From: Flavobacterium succinicans LMG 10402
GTDB taxonomy: Bacteria; Bacteroidota; Bacteroidia; Flavobacteriales; Flavobacteriaceae
NCBI RefSeq assembly: GCF_000611675.1
Contig: NZ_JATV01000013.1
Location: 1-64,000 of the forward strand
Direction of reading: 5' to 3'
Length of the DNA stretch: 64,000 nt
The notes below the pieces were generated by a model. That model searched no databases, was not told the origin of the DNA, and saw only the letters and a program-made list of their open reading frames with translations. Each line of letters starts with the position of its first letter. Position 1 is the first letter of the stretch. Shown here piece by piece: positions 18,649 to 27,721 of the stretch. Both the position numbers and the translations under genes were made by a program.

Positions 18649-18945
18649 TTATTTTAGTAAATCGGCCACGTATGGCATTAAAGCTAAGTGACGTGCTCTT
18701 TTTACAGCCACAGAAACTTTTCTTTGGTATTTCAATGAAGTACCAGTTAAACGACGAGGTAAAATTTTACCTTGCTCGTTTACAAATTTCAATAAGAAAT
18801 CAGCATCTTTATAGTCAATATATTTGATACCTGATTTTTTGAAACGACAATACTTTTTAGTTTTGTTGATTTCGATGTTTAAAGGTGTAAGATATCTGAT
18901 ATCTCCGTCTTTTTTTCCTGAAGCAGATTGTTGTAATGTTGCCAT
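18649..18945 (-). CDS. rpsR: 30S ribosomal protein S18
   Basis: S18 binds together with S6 to the platform of the small subunit. The core [20 protein letters not shown], the [20 protein letters not shown] segment and the signature [20 protein letters not shown] followed by ARHLALMPY are all present. The 98-residue length, with an N-terminal extension, is usual in Bacteroidetes. It lies 5 bases after rpsF. No ssb gene separates S6 and S18, unlike many other phyla. Confidence 0.99.
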   Translation of the reverse strand: MATLQQSASGKKDGDIRYLTPLNIEINKTKKYCRFKKSGIKYIDYKDADFLLKFVNEQGKILPRRLTGTSLKYQRKVSVAVKRARHLALMPYVADLLK

Positions 18946-18950
18946 GATGA

Positions 18951-19292
18951 TTAAGCTTTAGTAGATTTAAGTTTTGCTCTTCTTCTTTCAGCCCAAGAGA
19001 TAGCGTGTTTGTCTAAAGTTACAGTTAAAAAACGCATTACACGTTCGTCACGTCTAAACTCAGTTTCAAATGGCAAAAGAACTTCACCAGCTACTTTGTA
19101 CTCGAACAAATGGTAAAAACCACTTTTTTTGTTTTGAATTTCGTAAGCCATTTTTTTAAGACCCCAATCTTCTTTCGATACCATTTCAGCTCCTCTACTA
19201 GTAAGAAATTCTTCAAATTTGCTTACTGTTTCCTTTACCTGAACCTCAGATAAAACGGGATTTAAAATGAAAACAGTTTCATAATGATTCAT
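18951..19292 (-). CDS. rpsF: 30S ribosomal protein S6
   Basis: S6 forms a heterodimer with S18 on the small-subunit platform. The N-terminal [20 protein letters not shown], the central [20 protein letters not shown] and the later [18 protein letters not shown] segments are diagnostic. At 113 residues it is of normal length. It is the first gene of the rpsF-rpsR-rplI operon and has a well-matched Bacteroidetes promoter about 30 bases upstream. Confidence 0.99.
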   Translation of the reverse strand: MNHYETVFILNPVLSEVQVKETVSKFEEFLTSRGAEMVSKEDWGLKKMAYEIQNKKSGFYHLFEYKVAGEVLLPFETEFRRDERVMRFLTVTLDKHAISWAERRRAKLKSTKA

Positions 19293-19322
19293 AAATAATA
19301 TATTTATATGTTAAATTGGGCG

Positions 19323-19352
19323 CAAAAGTAATCTTTTTATTTTAACCTACAA
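19323..19352 (-). promoter_or_regulatory. promoter of the rpsF operon
   Basis: On the minus strand TTG (19352-19350), a 19-base spacer and TACTTTTG (19330-19323) match the Bacteroidetes -33/-7 consensus (TTG, TAnnTTTG). The start codon lies 30 bases downstream of the -7 box. Confidence 0.75.
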
Positions 19353-19458
19353 GCCTAAAATTGAAATAATCGATAAAAAGCAAAATACACGCTTTAAAAT
19401 TTGTTTTTGATAGTTAAAAAAAATATATTTACCTAACCAAATCATAAACTTTTACAAT

Positions 19459-20154
19459 ATGAAACTAAATTGTGTCGTAGTAGATGATAGTTCCATACAA
19501 AGAATGATCATTTCCAAACTTGTGAATAACCACCAACACCTACATCTAATTGGTGATTTCTCAAATGCGATTGAAGCCAAAAATTGCATGTCCATTCATT
19601 CCGTAGATTTAATTTTTTTGGATATTGAAATGCCTGTGATTTCAGGTTTTGATTTTTTAGACGGATTAAAAACAAAACCTCAAATTATATTCATCACTTC
19701 AAAGGCTGAATATGCCATGAAAGCTTTTGATTATGATGCTACCGACTATTTACAGAAACCTATAGCTCTAGAACGTTTTAATGCTTCGGTAAAAAGAGCT
19801 ATTGATATGCACTTGTTAAAAACAGAAAATAAGGAAGAAGAAGGTGAACATATTTTCATAAAAAGCAACCTTAAAAAATTAAAGATTTTTGTTTCTAAAA
19901 TTAAATGGATTGAAGCCTACGGAGATTATGTCAAAGTTGTAACTGAGGAAGAAAGCAACTTGGTACTTTCAACTATGAAATCGTTTGAAAATGATTTAAG
20001 TAAAAATAAATTTGTTCGCGTACACAAGTCTTTTATTGTAAATATTGATAAAATTGATCGATTCAATAGCAAATTTGCTGAGATCGGTGTAACTAAAATT
20101 CCATTGAGCAGAAATAAAAAAGAAGATTTAATTAAAGCTCTATCTATGAGCTAA
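19459..20154 (+). CDS. LytTR-family response regulator
   Basis: An N-terminal receiver (about 1-115) has acceptor D55 in LIFLDIEMP and the conserved Lys in YLQKPIAL. A C-terminal LytTR DNA-binding domain (about 130-230) shows the typical IKWIEAYGDYVKVVTEEE and FVRVHKSFIVNIDKIDRF segments. At 231 residues it is a standard member. Such regulators usually pair with a histidine kinase of the LytS/YehU type encoded next to them; none is adjacent here, so it is an orphan. It converges with priA, only 9 bases apart, with no visible terminator. Confidence 0.95.
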   Translation: MKLNCVVVDDSSIQRMIISKLVNNHQHLHLIGDFSNAIEAKNCMSIHSVDLIFLDIEMPVISGFDFLDGLKTKPQIIFITSKAEYAMKAFDYDATDYLQKPIALERFNASVKRAIDMHLLKTENKEEEGEHIFIKSNLKKLKIFVSKIKWIEAYGDYVKVVTEEESNLVLSTMKSFENDLSKNKFVRVHKSFIVNIDKIDRFNSKFAEIGVTKIPLSRNKKEDLIKALSMS

Positions 20155-20163
20155 AAGTACTCT

Positions 20164-22614
20164 TTAATAAAAATCAACATTGACCACAACACGAATAGCT
20201 CTATATTGCGCTACTGCTTCGAAGCTATTTAAAATTTTTGAGAGTGTCTTTTTTGTAGTACCAATGGACTTATTCAATGGTATTTTAATCATTATTGTTC
20301 GGATATACTCATTTCTTATCCTGTTAATAGCTGGCTCTTCTGGTCCTAAAACTGGAATATCCAACGTCTGACTCGTCACTTGATACAACCACATTGCACC
20401 TTCTTTAAGTTTATCAAAATCACGATGTTTTAAAGTAATCTTTATCAATCTATAATAAGGAGGGTATTTATAGATTTGTCTATCATACAATTGCTCTTTG
20501 TACATAGCTTCAAAATCATTTTGAGTCACTTGCTGAATCGTGTTATGCAAAGGATTATAAGTTTGTATGATTACTTTTCCTTGCTTATCCGAACGCCCTG
20601 AACGTCCTGCAACTTGTGTCATCATTTGAAAACTTCTCTCAAAGGCTCTAAAATCAGGATGATACAACATGGTATCAGCGTTCATAATACCAACCAAACT
20701 CACTTTTTCAAAATCAAGACCTTTGGCCAACATTTGAGTACCCACTAATATTTCTATTTCATGATTTTTGAAACTATCAATTATTTTTTCAAATCCATAT
20801 TTTCCTCGCGTAGTATCCTGATCCATTCGACCGATTTTAGCCTCTGGAAACAGTTCTATCAATTCCAATTCAATCTGCTCTGTACCAAATCCTTTGGAAG
20901 TTAAATCGATACTCGAACAGGAATAACAATTGGTAGGCTTGCCCATCGCATATCCACAGTAATGACAACGTAATTGATTTTTAAATTTATGAAACGTTAG
21001 ACTCACATCGCATTGCGGGCATTGTGGAATATGGCCACAGGTAAGACACTCAATTACAGGCGCAAAACCACGTCGATTCTGAAATAGAATCACTTGTTCT
21101 CCCAGTGACAAAGCCAAACTAATTTCTTTGATTAAAGTATCACTAAAATGCCCCTTCATGCGTTTACGGAAGTAACTATCCTTCAAATCCACCAATTCAA
21201 TAATTGGCATTGGCACTTTACCAAAACGCTCCTTTAGCGTAACAAGGCCATATTTAGCGATTTGAGTATTATAATACGTTTCTATACTAGGCGTAGCCGA
21301 TCCCAAAAGAACTTTGCATTTATGGTAATTAGCTAATACAATTGCAGCATCACGTGCATGAAAACGCGGAGCCGGATCAGCCTGTTTAAAGGTTTGTTCG
21401 TGTTCTTCGTCGATTATAATAGCCCCTAAGTCTTGAAATGGCAAAAAAAGTGCCGAACGCGCTCCAATTATTATTTGTGCATTTGTAGACTGTTGCAATA
21501 CATTTTGCCAAACTTCAATGCGTTCGTTATTATTGAATTTGGAATGGAAAACTGCTATTTTATCACCAAAATACAAACGCAAACGTGTCACCAATTGCGT
21601 GGTTAAAGCAATTTCTGGTAACAAAAACAATACTTGCTTATTTTGTTCTAAAATAGTTTCGATCCATTTGATGTAAATTTCAGTTTTACCACTCGCTGTA
21701 ACACCATGAAGCAAACAAACTTCTTTTTGCAGGAATTGATTTTGAATCGCTTCGAAAGCAGCCAGTTGTGTATCGCTTAAATTCCAATTTTCAAGGTTTA
21801 ATCCTGCTTTATATACCAAACGATCCTGCTGTACCAAATATTCTTCAAATATTTCTTTGTCGATCAAAGCTTTCACAGTAGCTGTGGTCACCTTAGCCGA
21901 TTCGCACAATTGCTTTATGGCTATTGGTTTTTTCTCTTTAGCATTCAATTGAAAATAATGTAGCACAATTTCTTTTTGCTTACTAGCATTCTTAAGCAAT
22001 CCCAATAAATGCTCCAAACCTCCTTCAATATTGTATTTCGAATGCAATCGAACATAACGAACTAATTTGGGCTTGTAACTTTCTGAAAATTCTTCTTCAA
22101 GTACAAGCATATTTTTATCGATCATTTTTTGAATAACAGGCAGAATGTTCTTTTTATTCAAAATAGAAACAATATCATTGATTTTTAAGGTACTTTGTTG
22201 CCGCAAGGCTTGATATACTAAATACTCTTCATCCGAAAGTTGCCCTTCTTCGATATTGGAATCTAACTTAGCCGTAACAACCGTCTCACTTTCTAAGAGC
22301 ATAGCACTCGGCATGGCGTTTTTGTATACTTCTCCAATACTGCACATATAATAATTAGCTATCCAAAGCCAATGCTCAATTTGAATGGCAGTCACCACTG
22401 GCTTATGATCTAAAATTTGATGAATTTCTTTGGCCTGATATAAGATAGGCTCATTGCGATGTAACTCGATAGCAATAGCCGTGTAGATTTTACTTTTACC
22501 AAAAGGCACCGCCAATCGCATTCCTTTTTTTATGAAATGGTATTCGGTTTCCGAGACTTGATAGGTAAAGGTTTTAGCTAAGGCTAATGGCAAAATTACT
22601 TCAACAAAAAACAT
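20164..22614 (-). CDS. priA: primosomal protein N' (replication restart helicase PriA)
   Basis: PriA recognises stalled forks and loads the replisome. In order: the N-terminal fork-binding domain (FFVEVILPLALAKTFTYQV), a winged-helix part, a superfamily-2 helicase with Walker A GVTASGKTE and the DEEH box, a zinc-binding region with paired cysteines (CLTCGHIPQCPQC and CHYCGYAMGKPTNCYSC), and motifs QMLAKGLDF and QVAGRSGR. The frame is open to a TTG at 22641, but the ATG at 22614 (MFFVEVILP) fits the usual start; length is then 816 residues. All catalytic motifs look intact. Confidence 0.97.
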   Translation of the reverse strand: MFFVEVILPLALAKTFTYQVSETEYHFIKKGMRLAVPFGKSKIYTAIAIELHRNEPILYQAKEIHQILDHKPVVTAIQIEHWLWIANYYMCSIGEVYKNAMPSAMLLESETVVTAKLDSNIEEGQLSDEEYLVYQALRQQSTLKINDIVSILNKKNILPVIQKMIDKNMLVLEEEFSESYKPKLVRYVRLHSKYNIEGGLEHLLGLLKNASKQKEIVLHYFQLNAKEKKPIAIKQLCESAKVTTATVKALIDKEIFEEYLVQQDRLVYKAGLNLENWNLSDTQLAAFEAIQNQFLQKEVCLLHGVTASGKTEIYIKWIETILEQNKQVLFLLPEIALTTQLVTRLRLYFGDKIAVFHSKFNNNERIEVWQNVLQQSTNAQIIIGARSALFLPFQDLGAIIIDEEHEQTFKQADPAPRFHARDAAIVLANYHKCKVLLGSATPSIETYYNTQIAKYGLVTLKERFGKVPMPIIELVDLKDSYFRKRMKGHFSDTLIKEISLALSLGEQVILFQNRRGFAPVIECLTCGHIPQCPQCDVSLTFHKFKNQLRCHYCGYAMGKPTNCYSCSSIDLTSKGFGTEQIELELIELFPEAKIGRMDQDTTRGKYGFEKIIDSFKNHEIEILVGTQMLAKGLDFEKVSLVGIMNADTMLYHPDFRAFERSFQMMTQVAGRSGRSDKQGKVIIQTYNPLHNTIQQVTQNDFEAMYKEQLYDRQIYKYPPYYRLIKITLKHRDFDKLKEGAMWLYQVTSQTLDIPVLGPEEPAINRIRNEYIRTIMIKIPLNKSIGTTKKTLSKILNSFEAVAQYRAIRVVVNVDFY

Positions 22615-22693
22615 GGGATACTTGGTTTTGTCAAGCGACAATTTTTGAATGGTTACTGTATTGGGCTAGGCATCAAAAATAATAAAAAAATTA

Positions 22694-22743
22694 CCCTTGT
22701 AACTACAATTTCAAAGCAGAATCTGAAATTGTAGCTACAAGGG
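22694..22743 (-). terminator. long-stem terminator after the DUF2147 gene
   Basis: CCCTTGTAACTACAATTTCA and TGAAATTGTAGCTACAAGGG pair over 20 bases with one mismatch and a 10-base loop. On the minus strand it is followed by TAATTTTTTTATT. The unusually long stem could also be a dispersed repeat. Confidence 0.75.
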
Positions 22744-22763
22744 CATTATTGTAATTGTAAAAA

Positions 22764-23204
22764 CTATTTTACTCTATGCCAGTATTGTGTTCTTCCGATT
22801 AAAGAAAAACCAATATAACCTCTTACTTTTAATTTATCTTTTCCTTCTAAAGTAATAAAACATTTGTATTTCTTTCCTGTTACTGGGTCAGTAATACTAC
22901 CTCCGTTGAATTCATCAGCGTCTTTTTGAAGCCCTTTGACAATAACCATTCCTAAAACAGGTTTGTTTTTTTCATCACCTGTACACTCTGTACATAGCTT
23001 GTCTTTTTTTTGTGGGTCAAGAATATCCACAATTTTACCATAAATCTTGCCTGACTTTTCGTAAACCTCAACAATAGATTTTGGCTTACCCGTTTCGTCA
23101 TCAATAGTTTTCCATTTCCCTACAACAGATTGACTTTGTACAGCACTAACAAAACTAAAACCAATACTGATGGCTAAAAGAATACTTTTTTTCATTTTTT
23201 TCAT
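22764..23204 (-). CDS. secreted DUF2147 protein
   Basis: The protein has a signal peptide (about 1-24, ending VQSQ) and a DUF2147 domain: VGKWKTIDDETGKPKSIVEV, YGKIVDILDP, the pair CTECTG, the MVIVKGLQKDADEFNGGSI segment and the end RGYIGFSLIGRTQYWHRV. The fold is a small beta barrel, probably periplasmic or surface exposed, with unknown function. At 146 residues it is of normal length. It has its own hairpin terminator and stands alone. Confidence 0.93.
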   Translation of the reverse strand: MKKMKKSILLAISIGFSFVSAVQSQSVVGKWKTIDDETGKPKSIVEVYEKSGKIYGKIVDILDPQKKDKLCTECTGDEKNKPVLGMVIVKGLQKDADEFNGGSITDPVTGKKYKCFITLEGKDKLKVRGYIGFSLIGRTQYWHRVK

Positions 23205-23369
23205 ATTTGATTTATAATCGCTCTATAACTTTCTTATTTTATGAAAATTTTTATTTCATTTCAGTTTTTCTTTTAAACCAAAAAACTGAATAATAAAAAG
23301 TATATAGCTTTTAAATAGCACTCAAAAATAACATAGTTTGCGATATTTATTATGCAACTATAACGTTTT

Positions 23370-24317
23370 TTATGAATTAATTTGTTTTCTATGGGACTGA
23401 ATAATGGCATTGAGCTCAAAACCAAGCAAAAGCAACATGCAATTGATCCAAATATAAAACATCATAATAAGCAATGTCCCAATAGATCCGTACAATTCAT
23501 TGTATTTAGAGAATTTTACCACCCAAATTCCAAAACCATATGAAGAAATTATGATAAGAATAGTAGTAAAAACAGCGCCAATCGAAATAAACTTAGGCTT
23601 ATGTCGTTGTTTTATTCCAAATCGCAATAATATACATGTAGTAAATAAAATCATTAATGATAAAAAGATGTAACGTCCCATTTGAATCAACGGTATATTA
23701 TCACTTAAAACATCTTGAATTTTAGTCTGTTGAATAAACACCTCAAAAACTACTATAATTGCAACAGTAAAGAGTAACAAAAAAGAAAGAAAAAGCGACA
23801 TTCCCAGCGCTACTACATATTGGTCAAACACTCCCCTTTTTTCAGTAACATGTTTAGATTCCTCAAACCCGCCCAAAATAGCACTTAAACCATTTGCCAT
23901 TAAAAATATCGACAACAAAAAACCTGTTGACAATAAGCCTGAATGACTGTTATTTAAGATATCATTAATAATTCCTGCAATAGCATCATAAGTATTAGGT
24001 GGTACACTTTGCTCTACAAAGCGCAAAAAATCCTCTTGAAAACCTTCAATTGGAATAAACGGAATCAAGTTCAAAATAAAAAGAGCAAATGGAAAGAGCG
24101 CCATGAAAAAACTAAAGGCAATAGCACCCGCACGTATATTAAGTTTTCCATTCAAAAGCCCAACAATATAGGAATGCAAAAAATCATACAGTGACACCTC
24201 TTCCAACCAAAGTAATTTTTGATTTTTCAAGAAAAATATCAGCTTTTTTACAAGGACATTTTGTTTTACTTTATTCTTAATCAGAATTTCTAAAGGAATC
24301 TTCTTAGTTGAAATCAT
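23370..24317 (-). CDS. YihY/BrkB-family membrane protein
   Basis: The 315-residue protein has about six transmembrane helices and the family features RAGAIAFSFFMALFPFALFI, LSTGFLLSIFLMANGLSAILGGFE and the end GSIGTLLIMMFYIWINCMLLLLGFELNA. Members were once called ribonuclease BN, which is wrong for this family; they are integral inner-membrane proteins, possibly transporters, of unsettled function. The gene starts 16 bases after nadC, so the two are probably co-transcribed; from memory this pairing is common in Flavobacteria. Confidence 0.93.
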   Translation of the reverse strand: MISTKKIPLEILIKNKVKQNVLVKKLIFFLKNQKLLWLEEVSLYDFLHSYIVGLLNGKLNIRAGAIAFSFFMALFPFALFILNLIPFIPIEGFQEDFLRFVEQSVPPNTYDAIAGIINDILNNSHSGLLSTGFLLSIFLMANGLSAILGGFEESKHVTEKRGVFDQYVVALGMSLFLSFLLLFTVAIIVVFEVFIQQTKIQDVLSDNIPLIQMGRYIFLSLMILFTTCILLRFGIKQRHKPKFISIGAVFTTILIIISSYGFGIWVVKFSKYNELYGSIGTLLIMMFYIWINCMLLLLGFELNAIIQSHRKQINS

Positions 24318-24333
24318 TAGGTTTGGATTACTA

Positions 24334-25191
24334 TCAAATGGCTTTTAAACTCAAATCCATATTGTACACGGAGTGCGTCAACGCTCCAGAGGAAATAAAA
24401 TCTACTCCACAGGCCGCATATTCGCTAATGGTTGTTTCGTTGATATTTCCTGAAGATTCAGACTGACATTTGCCGTTAATCATTGCCACTGCTTTACGAG
24501 TATCTTCATAATTAAAGTTATCAATCAAGATTCTATAAATACCGTCAGACTTTAAAATTTCTTCAATTTCGGCTAAATCTCTGGCTTCTACAATAATTTT
24601 TAAATCTAAGTTATTTTCCTTTAAATACACTTTTGTCTTATCAATGGCTTTTGTGATACCTCCGGCAAAATCGATATGATTGTCTTTGAGCATAATCATA
24701 TCATATAAAGCAAATCGATGGTTCACTCCTCCCCCAATGGTTACTGCCCATTTTTCGGCAGCACGAAATCCTGGTGTTGTTTTACGAGTATCTAATATTT
24801 GAGTTTTTGTACCTGCTAATAAACGAACATAACTGTTGGTTTTCGTCGCAATGGCTGACATACGTTGCATAGTATTCAACACCAAACGTTCTGATTTTAA
24901 TATCGATTGTGAACTACCCGATACGTGAAAAACCACATCACCATAGCGCACAGGTGTTCCGTCTTGTATAAAGGTTTCTATTTGCAAGGAAGGGTCAACA
25001 AAATGAAAAATCATTTCAGCCAATGCTACACCCGCGATTATCCCATCTTCTTTTACTAGTAATTTTGCTTTCCCTGTGGCCGATGCTGGAATACAAGCCA
25101 AGGAACTGTAATCCCCTGGGCCAACATCTTCACGAATACCATTGGCAATAAACAATTGTAACTCTTGTTGAAACTGTGCTTCTGAAATCAT
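24334..25191 (-). CDS. nadC: nicotinate-nucleotide diphosphorylase (carboxylating)
   Basis: NadC converts quinolinate and PRPP to nicotinate mononucleotide in NAD synthesis. Visible are the N-terminal REDVGPGDYSSLACIPASATG, the SGSSQSILKSERLVLNTMQRMSAIAT segment, TRKTTPGFRAAEKWAVTIGGGVNHR, IMLKDNHI, IIVEARDL and the C-terminal EYAACGVDFISSGALTHS. The open frame extends 15 codons upstream, but the ATG at 25191 (MISEAQFQQELQ) matches the family start; length is then 285 residues, as usual. It probably forms an operon with the BrkB gene. Confidence 0.97.
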   Translation of the reverse strand: MISEAQFQQELQLFIANGIREDVGPGDYSSLACIPASATGKAKLLVKEDGIIAGVALAEMIFHFVDPSLQIETFIQDGTPVRYGDVVFHVSGSSQSILKSERLVLNTMQRMSAIATKTNSYVRLLAGTKTQILDTRKTTPGFRAAEKWAVTIGGGVNHRFALYDMIMLKDNHIDFAGGITKAIDKTKVYLKENNLDLKIIVEARDLAEIEEILKSDGIYRILIDNFNYEDTRKAVAMINGKCQSESSGNINETTISEYAACGVDFISSGALTHSVYNMDLSLKAI

Positions 25192-25454
25192 TCTCTTATT
25201 TTTTTGTGGTGCTAAATTAATCAAAAACGATGGCAAAAGCTAGTCTAAAAACCAAAATAAACTATCAAAATTCCTCGAAAAAAAACCAGCAAAAACAAGG
25301 GTTTTCATTAGGACTCCAACTTTTTTCAAATCCTTCATTTTCACAATCTTCTGAATTAAGGTTTTTATTCAATCAAATTAAAATAATAAATTTTTATTGT
25401 TTATCAATAAATTTTTATTATTTTTGAATCAATAAACCAAAAAAACAAACCGTT

Positions 25455-25997
25455 ATGGAAATCAGAATTAGCACCGAACAGTTACTCAAAATTCTATTTT
25501 ATGTAGCCCTTTTTCTTTTTGTTGGCATTTGCATTGAGTCGGGAATGTACATTTTTAATGGCATTTACACCTTCACCATCAATTCATACAACGCCAATTT
25601 TTTGAGTCTAAAAGCACTCTATCAATTTGACCCTGGACATTATGGAGTAGTAATGCTGCTTTTAAGTATCGTTACCACCTTAAAAGCCGTACTCTTTTTT
25701 GTTATCGTAAAACTATTGCACGATAAAAACCTGAACCTTTACCAGCCCTTTAGTACAAAAATGTATCATTTTCTCTTAACCTTAAGCGGTTTAAGTGTGG
25801 TAATCGCCTTTTTCTCTTATTACGGTCTCAACTACTTGAAGTGGTTGCAAGAAAAACCCATAAGCCTTCCTGACTTGAGTACATTCGCAGTAGGCGGAGG
25901 CGATGTTTGGTTTTTTATGGGCATCATCTTATTTCTGATAGCAAAAATCTTCAAAAGAGGTATCGAAATCCAGTCCGATAACGAATTAACCATATAA
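25455..25997 (+). CDS. DUF2975 membrane protein
   Basis: The product has four transmembrane helices: about residues 10-32, 62-87, 105-125 and 150-167. The signature end of the family, a segment like FMGIILFLIAKIFKRGIEIQSDNELTI, is present (residues about 153-180). DUF2975 proteins are almost always encoded with a small helix-turn-helix repressor of the YozG type, as here, only 2 bases downstream. The pair is often on mobile or accessory DNA and its role is unknown. Confidence 0.92.
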   Translation: MEIRISTEQLLKILFYVALFLFVGICIESGMYIFNGIYTFTINSYNANFLSLKALYQFDPGHYGVVMLLLSIVTTLKAVLFFVIVKLLHDKNLNLYQPFSTKMYHFLLTLSGLSVVIAFFSYYGLNYLKWLQEKPISLPDLSTFAVGGGDVWFFMGIILFLIAKIFKRGIEIQSDNELTI

Positions 25998-25999
25998 TT

Positions 26000-26203
26000 A
26001 TGCCTATAGTAGTCAACCTAGATGTAATGATGGCCAAAAGAAAAATGTCCCTCAACGAGCTTTCCGAAAAAGTAGATTTAACGCTCTCCAATCTTTCGAT
26101 TTTAAAAACAGGCAAAGCAAAAGCCATTCGTTTCAGCACCCTCGAAGCCCTCTGCAAAGCCTTAGATTGCGAGCCAGGCGATTTACTTGAATATAAAGAA
26201 TAA
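26000..26203 (+). CDS. small helix-turn-helix regulator (YozG type)
   Basis: A 67-residue Cro/C1-type helix-turn-helix protein: MPIVVNLDVMMAKRKMSLNE, then ELSEKVDLTLSNLSILKTGK (helices 2 and 3) and IRFSTLEALCKALDCEPGDLLEY at the end, which is the hallmark ending of the family. It is partner of the DUF2975 protein 2 bases upstream and is likely to regulate that operon. Length and order are normal for this pair. Confidence 0.95.
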   Translation: MPIVVNLDVMMAKRKMSLNELSEKVDLTLSNLSILKTGKAKAIRFSTLEALCKALDCEPGDLLEYKE

Positions 26204-26460
26204 ATCAGTTGAAAAACACAAATAAATTAAAAAAATTAACCACATAGAAGAATCATAGACAAACACTAAATAAGTAAAGAAACCAATAGAAACAGCACTA
26301 TTTCACACATAGAATAGCTATGTGAATAGTAAAACGTCTATTTGTCCTTTTAAAAACTTATACTATAAATTAGTGTTCATTAGTGTTATTTGTGGCAGAA
26401 ATTTTAAAAGAAGCTACCCTGCTTTTTTAAATTTTTAACACCGCATGAATAGAGAAATAG

Positions 26461-26468
26461 TACCTTTG
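26461..26468 (+). promoter_or_regulatory. -7 promoter box for prmA
   Basis: TACCTTTG matches TAnnTTTG and is 15 bases before the prmA ATG. No good -33 TTG is present at the usual distance. Confidence 0.5.
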
Positions 26469-26483
26469 CAAAAAAATTGAAAG

Positions 26484-27317
26484 ATGTCAAATAGTTACAT
26501 AGGATACCATTTTAGTATTGAACCCAAAGAACTAGGTTCAGAAATTCTAATTGCCGAGTTAGGCGAAAAAGCATTCGAAAGCTTTACAGAAACCGAAAAA
26601 GGAATTGATGCCTTCGTTCAAAAAGACCTTTGGGACGAGAACATATTAGATGGTATTTTTATTCTACAATCCGAGGAATTCAAGATTAGCTATACCTTCG
26701 AAGAAATCGAACAAATCAACTGGAATGAAGAGTGGGAAAAAAACTTTGACCCCATTGATGTTGATGGAAAATGTCATGTTCGCGCCCCTTTTCACCCAAA
26801 AACCAATGCCGAATTTGATATTCTCATCGAGCCCAAAATGAGCTTTGGCACAGGGCATCACGAAACCACACATATGATGATTCAGCACCTACTCGATATG
26901 GATGTTGCGGGTTTAAAAACACTCGATATGGGATGCGGAACAGCAATCTTGGCCATTTTAGCCGAGATGAAAGGAGCCCAACCTATTGACGCCATTGATA
27001 TCGACAATTGGTGCTATTTGAATTCTATTGAAAATGCAGAGCGTAATAATTGTAAACACATTAGCGTTTACGAAGGAGACGCTGCTTTACTTGCTGGCAA
27101 AAAATACGATTTGATTATTGCCAACATCAACAGAAACATTTTGTTAAACGACATGCAAAGTTATGTAGACAGTTTGAATGCAAATGGAATTATTTTGTTC
27201 AGTGGCTTTTATGAAGAAGATATTCCATTCATAGACGCTTCTTGCACTGAAAAAGGATTAACTTTTGTAAAAAAACTTCAACGAAACAACTGGGTTTCTC
27301 TAAAGTATAGTAAGTAA
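26484..27317 (+). CDS. prmA: ribosomal protein L11 methyltransferase
   Basis: PrmA methylates ribosomal protein L11 using S-adenosylmethionine. A less conserved N-terminal recognition domain (about 1-100, with INWNEEWEKNFDPIDVDGK) is followed by the methyltransferase domain: MSFGTGHHETTHMMI, LDMGCGTAILAILAEMKGA (SAM-binding motif I) and DLIIANINRNILL (catalytic NIN-type motif). At 277 residues it is close to the usual 290. clpS follows 37 bases downstream in the same direction, an arrangement common in Flavobacteria. Confidence 0.96.
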   Translation: MSNSYIGYHFSIEPKELGSEILIAELGEKAFESFTETEKGIDAFVQKDLWDENILDGIFILQSEEFKISYTFEEIEQINWNEEWEKNFDPIDVDGKCHVRAPFHPKTNAEFDILIEPKMSFGTGHHETTHMMIQHLLDMDVAGLKTLDMGCGTAILAILAEMKGAQPIDAIDIDNWCYLNSIENAERNNCKHISVYEGDAALLAGKKYDLIIANINRNILLNDMQSYVDSLNANGIILFSGFYEEDIPFIDASCTEKGLTFVKKLQRNNWVSLKYSK

Positions 27318-27354
27318 CCATCATACACCATTTATAGTATCAAAACACAGCATT

Positions 27355-27630
27355 ATGAGTACTAAAGAAAAAGTAAGAGAAAAAGTCAATATCAAGGAAT
27401 TGATGGGACTCAACAATGAAATTATAGTATACAATGACGATGTAAACACCTTTGATCACGTAATTGAGACTTTAATTCGAGTTTGCGACCACACCCCTGA
27501 ACAAGCAGAACAATGTTCGTTAATCATTCACTATAACGGAAAATGTACTGTAAAAACAGGCCCTTATGACAAATTGAAACCGCAATGCACTAAACTTTTG
27601 GCAGCGGGTTTGAACGCAGAAATAGTCTAA
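27355..27630 (+). CDS. clpS: ATP-dependent Clp protease adaptor ClpS
   Basis: ClpS delivers N-degron substrates to the Clp protease chaperone ring. The core shows EIIVYNDDVNTFDHVIETLI, where the ND(D/N)xxT and following His bind the substrate N-terminal residue, then the helix TPEQAEQCSLIIHYNGKCTV, and KTGPYDKLKPQCTKLLAAGL at the end. At 91 residues it is normal. It ends at a terminator hairpin. Confidence 0.96.
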   Translation: MSTKEKVREKVNIKELMGLNNEIIVYNDDVNTFDHVIETLIRVCDHTPEQAEQCSLIIHYNGKCTVKTGPYDKLKPQCTKLLAAGLNAEIV

Positions 27631-27646
27631 GAAAAAAACTTTCATA

Positions 27647-27687
27647 AAAAAGCAGAATTATCAATACAATTGGTAGTTCTGCTTTTT
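27647..27687 (+). terminator. terminator after clpS
   Basis: AAAAAGCAGAA pairs with TTCTGCTTTTT, with an inner partial stem TTATCAA/TTGGTAG. It is followed by a T-rich tract (CTTTTTTATA). Confidence 0.8.
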
Positions 27688-27695
27688 CTTTTTTA

Positions 27696-27703
27696 TATAT
27701 TTG
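27696..27703 (+). promoter_or_regulatory. -7 promoter box for the hydroxylase gene
   Basis: TATATTTG matches TAnnTTTG, with a TTG 23 bases upstream. It overlaps the TTG that would begin a longer frame at 27701, which argues for the ATG at 27722 as the real start. Confidence 0.6.
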
Positions 27704-27721
27704 GTAAAAAAAAAGTACTTT

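Noticed and set aside
25230..25427. 65-codon plus-strand frame near nadC
   Set aside because: Low-complexity, Lys/Asn/Phe-rich with no start context; it overlaps the start of nadC upstream sequence.
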